From: Polytrichum commune
Lineage: Eukaryota > Streptophyta > Polytrichopsida > Polytrichales > Polytrichaceae
Length of the DNA: 64,000 nt
Direction: 5' to 3'
Assembly: GCA_950295325.1 (NCBI GenBank)
Contig: OX485806.1
Location: 47,487,169-47,551,168 of the forward strand
Part shown: positions 36,345-49,225 of the stretch, in pieces
How positions within the stretch are numbered: the stretch's first letter is position 1
How the letters are laid out: every line of letters starts with the position of its first letter
Position numbers and translations under genes: made by a program
Notes under the pieces: generated by a model
What the model was told of the DNA's origin: nothing
Database searches by the model: none
What the model saw: only the letters and a program-made list of their open reading frames with translations

Positions 36345-36605
36345 CCAACACCACCCGACATCCACCCGGCCCCCACCCTGCCACCCACGACGCCCACCTG
36401 ACACCCACCGACCCCCACCCTGTCACTGAGGACGCCCACCCGACTCCCACCTGACACCCACCATGTCACCGAGGACGCCCACCCGACCCCCACCCGACCC
36501 CCACCCTCTCACCAAGGATGCCCACCGACACCCACCCGACCCCCACCCTGTCACCGAGGATGCCCACCCGACCCCCACCGACACCCACCCGACCCCCACC
36601 CTACA
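36345..36605. repeat. C-rich minisatellite
   Basis: Irregular tandem repeats of 'cacccgacccccaccctgtcaccgaggacgcc' type units, about 30-55 bases long, with 'gacacccaccgaccc' variants. Strongly strand-biased: almost no G-runs on the plus strand. Lies just inside the right sub-terminal region of the block. Confidence 0.8.
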
Positions 36606-37324
36606 CTAACACGTCAACACCCATGCCCGAGTGAACACTGGGCCACCCACACACACCGAACAACCCTAAACCCATTGAACGCCACCCACTGACGGGTAAC
36701 GAATTTCACCTATTTGGTCACTTGCAAGCCGACGTGGCATGCTTGGATAGGACAATCAGAAGCGAAACCAGCAGTGGTGTCCATGGGGGTGAGTATCCAC
36801 CCGAATGTCACCTCCGTGGGTAGCCTATACCCGACCCGACACCCAACCCGGTTTATGGTAGTGCAATATGCCACCCAATATGTCCACCCTCGGCCGGTTA
36901 GTTCGGTGACCGGTATGCGAAACCCGTGAACGGGTAACTTGTCATACCCTCCATGTACTCTAATGTACAACGTGTCAACACATGATAGGTGGATGGCATG
37001 TGTGCACCCACAACGGTGGCCCTCTTGGTATGTCCACCGATTCGGGTAGATGATGCGCACCACAAAGCACCCAATTCCGGCGCACGTCACCAAGAGGGCA
37101 CCTACCCAATGTCACCCTAAACCCAATCCACCCCACCCATTGTGGTAGAATGGGCAAAGGGTATGCATCACCCTTGGGATGGGGACCGTCACCCACAGAA
37201 GCCCCAAAGGTGTGAACAGAGGCATTTTGGGTCCGTCACCCTGCTTTTAACTAGGCCATCAAGATTGCACCGACAAACCACTACCCACCCATACCGGTGG
37301 CCTTTTACAGTGAAATTCCTGCTA
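36606..37324. other. GC-rich sub-terminal region, right side
   Basis: Rich in 'cacccg' and 'gacccg'; resembles in composition the reverse complement of 17.0-17.4 kb, but I could not align it base by base. No protein recognised. Confidence 0.4.
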
Positions 37325-38515
37325 CCCTGCAGGGTTGATTTGGACAGGATTTCTTCTAGTGACTATGTGTAACCCCAAATTTTATGCATTGAAATTTGTA
37401 GCAATTTTCCATATGCACTTCTTTTTTTTTATAATAATTGCATTCTAAAAATTATTTCCCACTGTTACTCCTCCCAAACAAATGCAAACTCTCTTATTTT
37501 ATCAGTTATAGATGCCTCTACCTCACATCATCATTGATGTGACACAACTAGACAAGGTACTCTAAACATGCTATGTCCTTTGCTCACATGGCCACAATGA
37601 AATTCACAATCACACTACACTCTCAAATCTACAAGATTGTGCACTCCAACTACATTGAGTTTGTGTTGCTTGCTTCAATGTATAGTGTTCAAAGACCAAA
37701 GAAGAAACCGCACTACTTGCTTCCAACTTTGAGGTACTATAATGAAAGACCAAAGAAAAACCAATGTCAAGGCTATAGCCTTCAATGTAAACACAAGAAT
37801 AAAGAGGAACCAATGAACAACGAGAAGGCCAAGAATGTGAAAGGAGGGTGCAAGAATTGAGAAGTTGAGAATATGAAAACTACATAGTGCAAAAAGATTT
37901 ATGAAATTGGTTTGGAAGATTCATGAAGTTGCTAGAGGTAAATGTCCACTATCATGAAATTGAGGTGTGCCACATGTCATGTCGGTTTGGAAGAATCATG
38001 AACCAATTTAGAACATTCATGAAATTGGTAGAACATTCTCATAACATTGGCTAAACGTTTCATGAACTAGCTTGGAATTTTCATCAAATTAAGTTTGCAC
38101 TTTTGTGAAGTCATCTTACCAAAGGAGTATTAGGTCACATTAATGATGATGTACACATAGTCAGTGTAGACATGGGTCCAAGGTTGAATAAGGGAGGTCA
38201 ATCAAAATTTGGGTAGAGCTACTAGTGGGGAGCTAAGAATGTGGAGCAATTAGGAGAATCTTAGACATGATGTATTGTTCTTTGTGAAATACAATTATAC
38301 AATTCATGAAATTAATTTTGTGAAGTTGTGAATATGGGTACCAAATCATGAAATTGTCACAACATGTAGTGAAATTGGCTGAAGGTTCATGTAAAGTTGG
38401 TTGTCTATATAGTGAACTTGGTTCATGACTCCAATGCAATTGATAGAACTTATTGCTAAATTGGTTTGTACAATCATAAAGTTGAGTTTCCTTTCATCTT
38501 ACGAGATTAATTACA
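37325..38515 (-). repeat. Right arm of the long-range inverted repeat
   Basis: Blocks 37325-37375 and 38170-38515 match the left arm in inverted orientation and in the same order. Between them are ~800 bases not found in the left arm, rich in 'ttcatgaa' and 'aaattggt' phrases (about 37860-38100). Bases 38094-38122 are an extra copy of the 'tttggtaagatga.ttcacaaaagtgcaaac' piece found once in the left arm, so this arm has been internally rearranged or duplicated. Confidence 0.75.
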
Positions 38516-41500
38516 ATGTTTACATGGACTTTATTACAGTACAACTACATCATTTATGGTAAGTATTGTCATGTGCACTATTTGCGAAGGGCCTAAACTA
38601 GATGCCTAGAGGTCTCAAAGTGTCCACCCGCTAATTGCCAATATGAATCCATTCATCAACATAAGTAATTTCTTTTAAGTGAAAAAATATGTACATTATG
38701 ACATTTAAAGTAGCACATTGGGATACTTTAGATGATAGTCTTGCATTTTAATATGAAAAGGGAAAATATTTCTACACATTCTAATGACAAGTGTCATGTG
38801 TTTACAATTTAATATGCAAGAGGAAGACATTCTTGACAATACTAATGACAAGTGTCATTTGTGTATACTTCAGTCAACTTGTACACCATTGTGTAACATA
38901 GGTGTGCTTCTCATAACACTATTGAACATACTCATGCCAAGCTAGTAGTAAGTGCACCTGAATACCAAGTATCATGAGTGACACTTATGGTGAAATTGTT
39001 AATCATCAGTGTAACCTAGCATATGCCTCAAATAGGGGTAGTAACACTATTCGCATGTGACACAAAACGGTGTAGTGGGGATGGCATCGAGCAGCAAAGA
39101 TCCTCCAGAGTGGCCACATTAAGGGTGATGAAGGCAAGTAAGGGGTGCAGATCTGTTTCCAAACATCAACGACAAGATGAAGAACAAGTTTGAGACGTGC
39201 AAGATTAATGGCTGCACTATTCCATAGGCAAGAAAACCTTTCAAGTTCGTAAGCTCTCTTTTCTTGCTTAGGACCAGTCCCATTACTGTCACGTGCACAT
39301 TCAGGACACACTGAATGGGGAACTTGTTGATTGGCCTGCTTTGTTCCATTTCTACATTAGAGCCGAACTGGTCACTCTGAAGGAAGTACATTACAAAGTC
39401 AAAACCACCACATTAAAACCATGGTTGGTCCGCCATCAACCATGCTTATGATCAGCGAAGGTGGCAAACAACAGTACAATAATTAAATGTAGGGATACTT
39501 ATTCTGTCAGGCTTTAGAAGATGAGCCAAACAACAACATGCGTAAATGCATTACAAGGGAAATCATACCAAAAAGAGGAGAATGTCAATTGAAACAACTG
39601 TAACCCATACACTTATGGTTAAACCTGTCCACAACAAAGAGATATCAATAATGGAGAATTCCAAGCTCAAAGAAAAGGAGAATCCAAATCAAGAAGCATA
39701 ACTAATGGAGAAACCTGAAGGAGGTAATAGTTTGGAATCAGGTGAGGTTCCGAGTTTCCTGAAGTAGTTTAGCTCCACAAATCAGAAGATGGATGATTTG
39801 TTCAGACACCTTCCCCAATTAGCACCACCGGATCTGCTTGAAGGCTTGGAAAGCCAGCTTAATGGGCACAAGGAAGGGAAGGTTCTAATAGAACTAGATC
39901 CATTAGAGATGAACAAGGAGATGGCGACCTCGAAATTGACAATTTAGCAGCTAGAAAGACAGCTTACCAAAACATAGAGACAACTAAAACAAACTGAGGA
40001 AGAGAGTTCGAAATAGAAACTCGGCACAAGTGGAGATCGAAGAATTGAGGAGATCAGTGAAATGTCAAGGGCAGTAGGCAGCGGAAATTTACCAAAAAAA
40101 CCAGTGCCTAGAGAATTTGTTAATCATGTCAAGGAGGAGGCCAAAAATCGAATTGATAGCATGAGAAACAAGATGGAAAGCTATAAGGTCTGAGTTTCAG
40201 GATTCGATTTCAAGGACCAGGTGGCAAAAACCATCAACCTATAGTTGATCAAACCAGGATTGAGGAATTCGATTATGGTTGAATAACGAGCCAGGCATGG
40301 GGGAGAGACTCACAGTGCAAAGGGTATCCATTAACATAAACAATACTTTGAAGGCTTCAAAAGCATAGCTTAACCAAGCACCAAGGAGTGTGATGAGCTG
40401 CAAGGAAGATTAGAGTAGCAAAGAGAGGAATTGCATCGGTCTTAACAGCTGGAGAGAATATTGGGGTTCAATCGGTTGGAGCCAAGAAATTTGATCACAA
40501 TCACTAAAAAAAATTTGGCACCACCACTCACCATTTACCAATATTATCAGGCTTATAAGCCGATATACTTAACGTGCAACAAATTATCAAATCTCAAATA
40601 TAAAAACTCGATTCCAAAACCCGAGTTTCAAGCCATATAGGTTTGGGCAATTTTTGTGGCAAGGGATCTGTTGTGCTTTACGTGAATCCTCAAGGACTTT
40701 GATTGCACTTGAGCACTAATTGAAATCAGAATAGCACAACCTACCTTCTACATCACCAGATTTTGCATCAGGGCCTTTACTCACATCCACATGCATCACG
40801 AGCGGTAATTCTCCAATGGAAACCTCCGGAATCCAAGGAGATCCAGAAAATGGCAAACACCCAATTGGCAGGAAAAAAATTTATGCATTAGACGAACTAG
40901 CAGGAGAAGATACAATTCATTGTTGAATAAGGCAGATCAACAACACCATAACTTAATCAAGGAATTTCTTGACTCTTTTCCTCAATCTTTTCACAGAATC
41001 CAATTACATGGGTACATTACTAGAGCACTGGAGGATAGGAAGCCAACACTAGAGCAAAGACAATTTTTTAGGCCGCATGCATGGGCATTACTCTACGTTC
41101 CACAATATGATCTAGGAAGTATGAGGGTCTACAAGAAATCATTAGGGCAAGATCTCAATCAGGGGAGGGTAAACTGTTAAACAAGAACTGGAGACGAGTC
41201 GGGATCAAGGCAGCCACTACAAGGAGATTCACATGAGGGAGCGCCAAACATCGACAACTAGCTAAAGAGAGGGATCACTCAGTGTCGCAAGCAACCAACA
41301 ACCAAACAGCCATCGCCATATAACCAAAGAACAAGAGGAAGATGAAGTTCCCGGGGGTGGCGGCCGGGAACAATGGGAACATGGATAACTTAGGGAACAT
41401 GCTGATAATGTAGGGAACGCACGAAGAACGTAGGAACGTGCCAATAACATCATGATTGCAATGGGAACCACAACCACATAATTACAAAGAAGACACGTTG

Positions 41501-42200
41501 TTTTAAGGGTTGCCCGCACTATTGTAAGATAAACATAATGTTTTGATGTATTAATGAGAATATCTCAATGTAGAAGAAGATAATGATCAATATTACCAAA
41601 AAACTCAAGAATAACATTATTAGGATATAATAATATAATATAATTGTTAGTATTTATCATACATTGAGAAGAAATATTGCCAACTCGAGCATTTTAAAGC
41701 CACCTCACATGTACCTTAAGGATTGGGTATTGCCAATTATGTGTTTGTATAGAGCATTAGTGTTTTTGTATTTATACAAATGTTGGCATATGCAATCATC
41801 ATATAGATAATTAAATTTGAGGTTTATGAACATCCAAGAGACTTATCGGTTGTAACTATTTGAACCAAGCCTTTATTATGTGATCGATAGGTTAAGATCT
41901 ACATCAAAGAAGACATGTATTACATGAAATATAGAATTAGCCTAGTAGAAAGAGACTATTAAATTATTATTTTTAGAGATTTACCTCTTTTCATTGCAAG
42001 ACTTAAGTTTAATTATATCTTGCATCTTTTGCTCATGCATACAATTGCCTTATACGCAAGATTGTTATTTTTCCTCTCTCAACCCTTTGTAAATTGTTGG
42101 ATGTTATAATACTTGAGCAATTATCAATTATGAGGAAAACAACCTCTGTGAGCCAAATTTTTGGTCATTTAGTTTAACTCTTAGCAAATAGTGAGCAACT
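38516..42200. other. Repeat-derived or intergenic DNA, decayed coding traces
   Basis: Minus-strand frames around 39391-39006 and plus-strand frames from about 39700 to 41180 look protein-like but are full of stops. The latter has a lysine- and glutamate-rich section near 39880-40190 and an open end at 40920-41180. I read these as remains of transposon proteins. No family was recognised. Confidence 0.35.
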
Positions 42201-45200
42201 GAATGAAGTTCATCCAGTTAGATGAAAATAATTAAACTATAGGCTAGGAAGTAGTTATAACTATTAGCGTGGCCTTAGGAGGCCCTAGGCGGTTACTGTA
42301 ACTATCATCTTCCTTCCCTCCCCGCCAAGCTAAGAGGGCTGGTGAAGAGGGAGAATGTAGGCATTCACGGATACGTTTGAGCGAATAGTTAAACTATAGG
42401 CTTGTCTCCCTCATCACAGCATTGTGTGAGGTTTATTGTGAAACTATCTTCTACGTAAATTCAGTGATCATCGCAGTGATTGCGGGCACAGATCTCTATT
42501 GAAGTATATTGTTAATTGAGTTTTGAGTTTATTGAAGGACCGAAGTGAGTCGAATTGCTTTATGATCTGGATGAGTTGAATTCTGAACTATCACACATTG
42601 TTGAGGTCGCTACGGAATAACAATGAGTGTAGATAGTTGTTGGTTGAGTGAGTTAGAGCAAGAATGTAAGCACAACTGAATAAAGCGATGATGTTAAGTT
42701 GAATTGCTGAGAGTGATGTGATAAATGATTGTCTGTGTCGAGAACGTAGTTAATAGAGAGAGAAGTTGCGAATATAGTTGAATGAGTGAGAATTGAGAAC
42801 TCGAAGTATGAAGATTGAGGGGTAAGAGAAAGAATGTATGAGTGAACGATTTATTTCATCAGAGAGACAAGGATTGAAGAATAAAAATAGTGAGAATGAG
42901 AACGTGGAATGATTAATGAGAAAGCGAGTGATATTTGAGAAAACAGAGAGAGAGGGGGATCCAAAGTGAAACTATTGGCGACCAAAGCAAACCTCTCGTG
43001 ACTATTGCCTAAGCGTGGATTCTAGAATATAGTTGAGCCTACCAGAATGGCAAACCAGAAATGAAAAGAAGTGGATAACAATGAGCGCAAAAACTGAAAG
43101 ACCTTAGTTAACTATTGTCGAGCTGTGTGAGGAAAAGTATTGTAAGAGGCTGTGTCTAAGCGACTTGGGAGTAGAGAGTGGAAGGGTTGAGAGATAGAGA
43201 GAATCTCCTTCAGAAAGAAAGGCCAGACGAAGGTAGGAGTTGGAAGGTCGAGAGTTAGCCTGAAGGCCAAGTGGCGGGCCGATAGTATAACTATTGGCTA
43301 TAGTTGAGACCTAAAGATAGGTACTGAGAGGAAGGGTAAGGCCAGAGGCCAGCCCATAAGAAAAAATGATTATTGTTAACCTGAAGCGAAACAGAAAGGA
43401 GTGATGTGATAATAGTGCAGCCGAAAAGAGATCATAGTTGAACCTGAGATTTAGGCTGATAGAATTATCATTTGAGGAGTGAGGAGAGATTCTCAATCAA
43501 TTGAAGTGATGAGAAATCACTTCTGATCAATTGATTAGGGAAGAAATCGAGGGATGTGAGAGAGATTAAAGGAATGTAAGATATCATTAACTTTGGATTA
43601 TCAAGAGGACCTAGGCATAAGTTAATTGGATCTTTATTAAGTTTTGATTGTTAAGTAGTCAAGAGATAAGATCTTTGAGTATGAAATGTGAATTAACCCA
43701 ATCAACTATTAGCTTGTGTGTTACCCTGGTTGTTGTTGTTGCAGGTTGTGCAGGGCGACCAAGATTATAGCTTGACTGATAATGGTTAATTGCATAAGTT
43801 GTGAGTAATGATTAAATCCGGAGATAAGGAATGAACAATTGTTTTGTATTGGAATTAACATTGACCAAATAATGAAGGAGTTGTTTTGAATTGAAGATGC
43901 ATTGGCCAATGGTTACCAAAGACAATTGTGATACTCAAACACTATTGTTCTCGAAAAACTATTGTTATACAAAATCTCATGGCGAGATGGTTACTACTGA
44001 GACTGACACACATACCCCACTGAATGAGACACAATGAGAGGAATTATAGGAGAGAAAAGGAGAGCAAAGTGTATATTTAACCTATTTTGGAGTGAAGATA
44101 GCAACCCTTTGGTCTAATTAATGAACTATGAAGTGACAAATGCCTGTAATAGACACCAGTTAAGTCTTCCTTGAGAGTCTGTACCATGGGTTTTGGTTAT
44201 TTTAGTGAGAGCAAAAACCTACTACAACTTCTTTTAAGAAAATTTAAGTGAGACATTCATGGTGATATTTGATAGAGTATGTGGAGGAATATATTGATAA
44301 TTATGTCAATATAGTTAAACTTCTCTCAATCCTTATCATTATAATTATACATCAAGTGGCTAAAAGGAAGAGAGATACGAAAATACATATCTTCTATCAC
44401 TTCAAATATTAATATTTAATTATCACTAATAATTTAATTATTGAGGAAGTGATGTGATATTACATAAGCTAACATAGTCCTAAAAATACGTGAAAACATT
44501 ACTTATGTGAATAGATGCAAGTACTAATATGAATGGTTTGACGTAATAACAAAGACTTAAGTTATCACATAAATTCTTTAAATTAAAATTAAGAATTCAA
44601 CCTTCTTTGAAAAACTCACTTTAAATCTCAAACGGTTATTTTGTCATCAACAATTAAGAATTTTGTTTAATTTAATGTAGTTTAATATAACATGGATGGA
44701 ACTTTAGAATATTTACACACCTCCAAATACTCACTCCATCTTAGTTGTTCTCACAATCAATGAGCCTCAAATTGAGAATGAGATAATTAGGATCGAGGTT
44801 TCTTATCTCGAGGCATGCATATTCAAAATCTAAAAATATTAGTAATAAGGGTTTAAGTGAACAAGTTAATTAAACATGGTATTTTTTTGAAGCAATTACA
44901 AATTAACATGATGATCTATATTTAAAAATCATGAAACCCAAAATCCATTACAAAATTACGTACCTCTTGGTATCCTTTCCCATTGGTTGTTTGACAATCA
45001 CTTATTCCATTATCCTAAGGAGTTTTAACTCATGTCATCCACTAGGATCTTATGATATCCATCCTTTATTTCATCCACATAAACTCATATAAAACACTCT
45101 CGGCCTTCCATACTTATTCATCCTTTACTCCGTTCCTGATAATCTTTGTTCCCACGGCTCCTATCCCCATTCCCGGGCACCCATGCTGCGTTCTAAGCTC

Positions 45201-45670
45201 CCTTAGTGTTTCCAATGTATTTCATTGTTCCCGAGGTTCCCATAACATTTCCCAAATGTTGGTAACTACGTCATTATCCTATGGCTTCTTGGTAGCTTCT
45301 TGCTTCTCTTTAGCTCATCCGCACATCTCGCAATTTTTGGTTCCTTTTGTGGCTTCTACACCATCCAATTACCATCCTCTATAACAACATCCTCCACGTT
45401 GGGTTTGTCTACAATATCTTCATGCCCTCCATGTTTAAGTTTGACATGCACATTGGATATGGCCATTGTTGGCACAATAGGTATTGCCCTTGTTGGTGTA
45501 ATGGGACACATTCACATTTGGAAAAAACTCCTGATCGACAATGTTGGATTACAGGTGAAGCTCATCGTCATCTACGACATCATCATCATTAAATGCAAAC
45601 GGATCATTTGGGTTGTCAACGCCCAAATTCCTTTCATTGTGCATGTCATTTCTATCATTATTGCAAGGTG
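42201..45670. other. AT-rich DNA, no gene recognised
   Basis: Only short frames. Between 42230 and 43960 the phrase 'aactattg' or 'aactatag' recurs about ten times at irregular spacing. The left end of the LTR retrotransposon remnant probably lies in the right-hand part of this stretch but could not be fixed. Confidence 0.4.
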
Positions 45671-45734
45671 ACTAGAAATATTGATGGATGATTGAATATT
45701 CTAACCACATATGCCAGTGTGTAAGCAGAGGATG

Positions 45735-46110
45735 ATGAGAGCTAGACAACTCTAGATTGACAACATGTGCACTGGAGTTAGACATGTCTGCATTTAGTGC
45801 ATTGGAATTAGACCATTCCATATTGAAAACATGCGCACATGAGTTAGACAGCTCTCGATGAGGTGCATTGGAGTTAGACCACTCCAAATTTGGAAAGATG
45901 AATGCTATTCATTGGAGTTAGACAAATCTCAATGAATACAGAGATCTAGTTGGAATTAAACAATTTCAACTAGAAAAATGGTTGGATGAACCAAGTTGGA
46001 ATTAGACAGTTCCAACTATAATAAAGGATGGATGAATCAAGTGGAAATTAGACAGTTTCAATTAGAAGGAAGGATAGATGAATCTAGTTGGAATTAGACA
46101 GTTCTAACTG
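45735..46110. repeat. Array of small imperfect palindromes
   Basis: About ten units of the form arm-'ttagac'-arm, such as GGAGT..ACTCC, GGAAT..ATTCC, GAGTT..AACTC and GTTGGAA..TTCCAAC. They are spaced ~30-50 bases apart. Arms differ between units but mostly stay complementary within a unit. The array lies in what is probably the LTR of the retrotransposon whose primer-binding site follows at 46458. Confidence 0.75.
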
Positions 46111-46457
46111 GAATAATGAGATTGAGTTAAAAGACGGAAGAAGGTTCTAGAAGAACCAAAGATAGAAAATTCATAGTAGAACTTAAAGATAGAGCTATGA
46201 ATAGAACACTTATACTACATGTGAAATTAAAAAGTAAAAGTAGTCCTTTGGCATAAGAGGAAGCTTGGGGGAGGAGAGAGGATTTTTTTTGTCTATCTCC
46301 TATGGTCGGGTGGTTGAGCTTAAACCAAAACCTACTTGGTCTACAATTGTAATTTGATGTTACGAAGGAAATAAACTGAGTTCTTAAACTCATCGTTTTG
46401 ATTGATAATTGTTAGTGTGAAAATTGGTGAAAAACTTGTGAGAGGTTTGTTACAAAT

Positions 46458-46469
46458 TGGTATCAGAGC
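46458..46469 (+). other. Retrotransposon primer-binding site (initiator Met tRNA)
   Basis: TGGTATCAGAGC, the standard plant PBS complementary to the 3' end of initiator tRNA-Met. It lies a few bases after a likely LTR end ('ttgttaca', 46454). Confidence 0.85.
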
Positions 46470-46482
46470 AAGGATGGATCCC

Positions 46483-47147
46483 ATGGAGGGTTTTTAGGAA
46501 AGAATTGTTAGAGTCATCTTGACTGCACTGAGGGAAGGCCATTGTTTAGCACAACTTGGTATCCCACCTCTTCCTAGGGAGACTCCTCCTTACTCCCCAC
46601 CTCTCCCAAAAGAAAATCATGCAGTTACACCACCTGTCTCAAGGGAGGTGGATTCGAGTGCTACATCTTCTCCAAGGAGGTTTTCTCATGGAGAAGTTGA
46701 TATTCTGAACGACTTGAAAAAATGTCCAATCAAACCTAGTTTTGGAGGGCGAAATTGCAAACCAGAATAAGTCTTGTCTTTCATTTCGATAGTGGAGGAT
46801 TTTTCCCGTCAAAATACCAAGATGCAGATAAGATCAAGGTTGCGGTGATTTTTTTTCAAGACAAAACTCGGGTTTGGTTTGATACGTTGAAGACGGATCG
46901 CAAAAACCGTGGACTGGTACCTATTTCAACATGGAATACTTTCAAAGAATTGTTTTTTCATCAATTTTTCCCTGACAATTATGGAAAAGACATGCGACAA
47001 AGATTGTATGACAACTTATATCAATATCCATTGATGGCATTTTTTGATTTTCAATTTAATGTTCATTTGTTGAATATGATTCACATATACAAAAATGCCA
47101 TTAAGTATAGTTATATGTTGATGATTGTTTATGAGTTCCCACTATAA
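46483..47147 (+). pseudogene. LTR retrotransposon gag remnant
   Basis: Two overlapping plus-strand frames (about 46519-46770 and 46755-47147) read as one gag-like protein after a frameshift near 46760. A proline-rich start is followed by a retrotransposon gag-type domain (VWFDTL, WNTFKELFFHQFFPDNYGKD, MRQRLYDNLYQ), as in Ty3-type plant elements. No protease, reverse transcriptase or integrase follows, and a different repeat starts at 47473. The element is a truncated remnant, placed correctly just after its PBS. Confidence 0.75.
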
Positions 47148-47472
47148 TTAACGCGCTAATATCATACTCCCTATATCATTTCATTGTCGTTGATTCATTG
47201 ACAAACTATAAGCGAATAATCATTTGTTTCTAATCATTAATCCAACAACCATATCCAATTTCATTTGTAATTCCTCATCCATGCTTGTTTAAGTTGATTT
47301 CCAAAGAGTATCAAGGCATATTGGTTCCTCAATTCCATTTTGTCTCAAAACCATGTACATATTATCATATAGCAAGTTGATACATTCTATGCTAACATGC
47401 CAAAATTAAATGATATTAGTACATGTATGGCCAAATGTTTTTTCCTCTTTCACCATTCATTACTTATCGTTT

Positions 47473-49220
47473 TGTCAGCCATAAACTCCCACCCTTAAGC
47501 GTCGTAGTCCGAGTGAGAGTCCACGACTCACATGCACTTGTGTAATCCTACCCAGCCCTTGAACTTTAAGCGCTCATAATCACCAAAATAAACACTAAAC
47601 ACACAAATCCTTATTTCAAGAGCACAAGGTAATGAGTATTTAGAAAAAAATCCATTTCCTCTCACTCACTAATTAATTCATTCACAAGCCTCTACCCCAT
47701 AACTATGATGTGGTCCACTAATCCACCCCTTCCAGTGGCATCACGGCTTCACCCAGTCACACAATTGGCGGCCTATGCCTATTACCCTTATGTGCTAAGT
47801 ACCCAACCCTCAACGCACAAACTACCTACCAATACTCAAAACCACTACCCCTAATCTCTACCTTACTCGCTAATTTTCAGTGCCACTAATCCACCATCAA
47901 CTTCCCCAGTCCTCTGCTGCCCTTCTTCCAGTCCTTCCAGCAACCAACTCATTTAGCAGCTATGCCGATTCCTTCCCTGACCTCCCCCCTTAGGTGGAGA
48001 ATGCTCTCCCTGAGACATTTGAGCCTTTCTCCGCATTCCCCGAGGGCGAGATTGACCTTGCTGCCTAATTGCCTCAAGTCGGCCCAGCAGTTGAGTTGCC
48101 GCTGGTGCAGCACTAATCGGTGGATTTCCACCCAGCAGCGGGCTGCAACCCAGCACTGAACGCCGAATGGAGACCATGAGCGCGAGGCTAGTCAGCTGCC
48201 CATCCAGGTGAGTGGCAGTTCAGGTGGCTCGACATTTCTCCTGGAAGCCGCTCCAGAAGCTTACCTTCGGTTGCCGTAGCCAATTCAACCCTTGCTAGGC
48301 TCTCTGCCACCACCCGACCTTTGATTCTTCCGCACGCTGGAGCAGATGCTTGGCATCTGCATTCCTTCCACATGTGGCTCACCTGGCTTTGCTTCTCCCA
48401 ATTACTCACTCGCCGAGGACGAGATTGAGCCTGGACCCTTCCCATTCAATTAGCCACATCCTCTAATCTACGCCACTCCCTCATATCAACTGCCGCTGCC
48501 ATTGCTTCTGGTTGTAACCTGCCTGTCCATTGTCCTTGCTACCGCGTTGCTATGTGCCCCGTCCCTGGAACAGGCTTAACTGAAAACCAGGAAGAAGGAG
48601 TTTGAGCTCCTGCAGAGAATCCTTGATTTCTTCGGTACTGATAGCTGGCATCAGCTATTTGCCTCCTCTTCCCAGATTATCAAAATCTGAGATCCCACCT
48701 GGTTTGGCCCAGCAGGCATGTCTTCATCGCTATTCTCCCTACCTCCAAATTTTGCCTTCAACCATTTTGTGACTAATTGATCCCTCTTCCTTCAATGTTG
48801 GTGTTGCCATTGCATCAGATTCTCTCCTCCTCACCCGCAACAGGGCTTCACCGAGTTTTGCTCCCTGTGTCCGTCTCCAAGAGGCCCGAGTGCGGCTACC
48901 CAACTGCCTCCAGTCCCGCACTCCGGAAAATCCTAGGGCAGAGTGACCCTTCCCGAAAACAAACACTAACCATTCCTAATTCCGCTAAATCAAACCCAAC
49001 TTCCTAACTTAGGATAAAAATCCTACAACCCCATTAACTAATTAATTCCTTTCCCCCTTCTAACTAAGAAGAACTAACACACTAGCCTAAGGTCTAAATC
49101 ACAATCCAACCCAAGACTCCACTATTTTTATGTTTTAAAATAATTAATGAAAAATCCAATTCAAAGCTTTAATAGTTTCTAAGCTTAAAAACACTTGTGG
49201 GCACATAATTTGGGCTCACA
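47473..49220 (-). mobile_element. Solo LTR with 5-bp target-site duplication (copy 2)
   Basis: A 1748-base repeat starting TGTCAGCC and ending GGGCTCACA, so TG..CA at both ends. It is flanked by CGTTT on each side (47468-47472 and 49221-49225). It shares both ends and internal blocks with copy 3 (62113-63971) and its end with copy 1. The flanking duplication shows that this single LTR occupies the whole insertion site: it was left after recombination between the two LTRs of a full element. No coding capacity was recognised. Strand is relative to copy 1. Confidence 0.85.
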
Positions 49221-49225
49221 CGTTT

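Noticed and set aside
16428-38515. Typical Helitron with defined ends
   Set aside because: I found no convincing TC start, CTRR end with hairpin, or Rep/helicase coding. The inverted arms argue for a TIR or foldback element instead, though a Helitron nested inside is not excluded.
42201-43960. Regulatory array of 'aactattg' motifs
   Set aside because: Spacing is irregular and the motif is short in AT-rich DNA; chance or decayed repeat origin is more likely.
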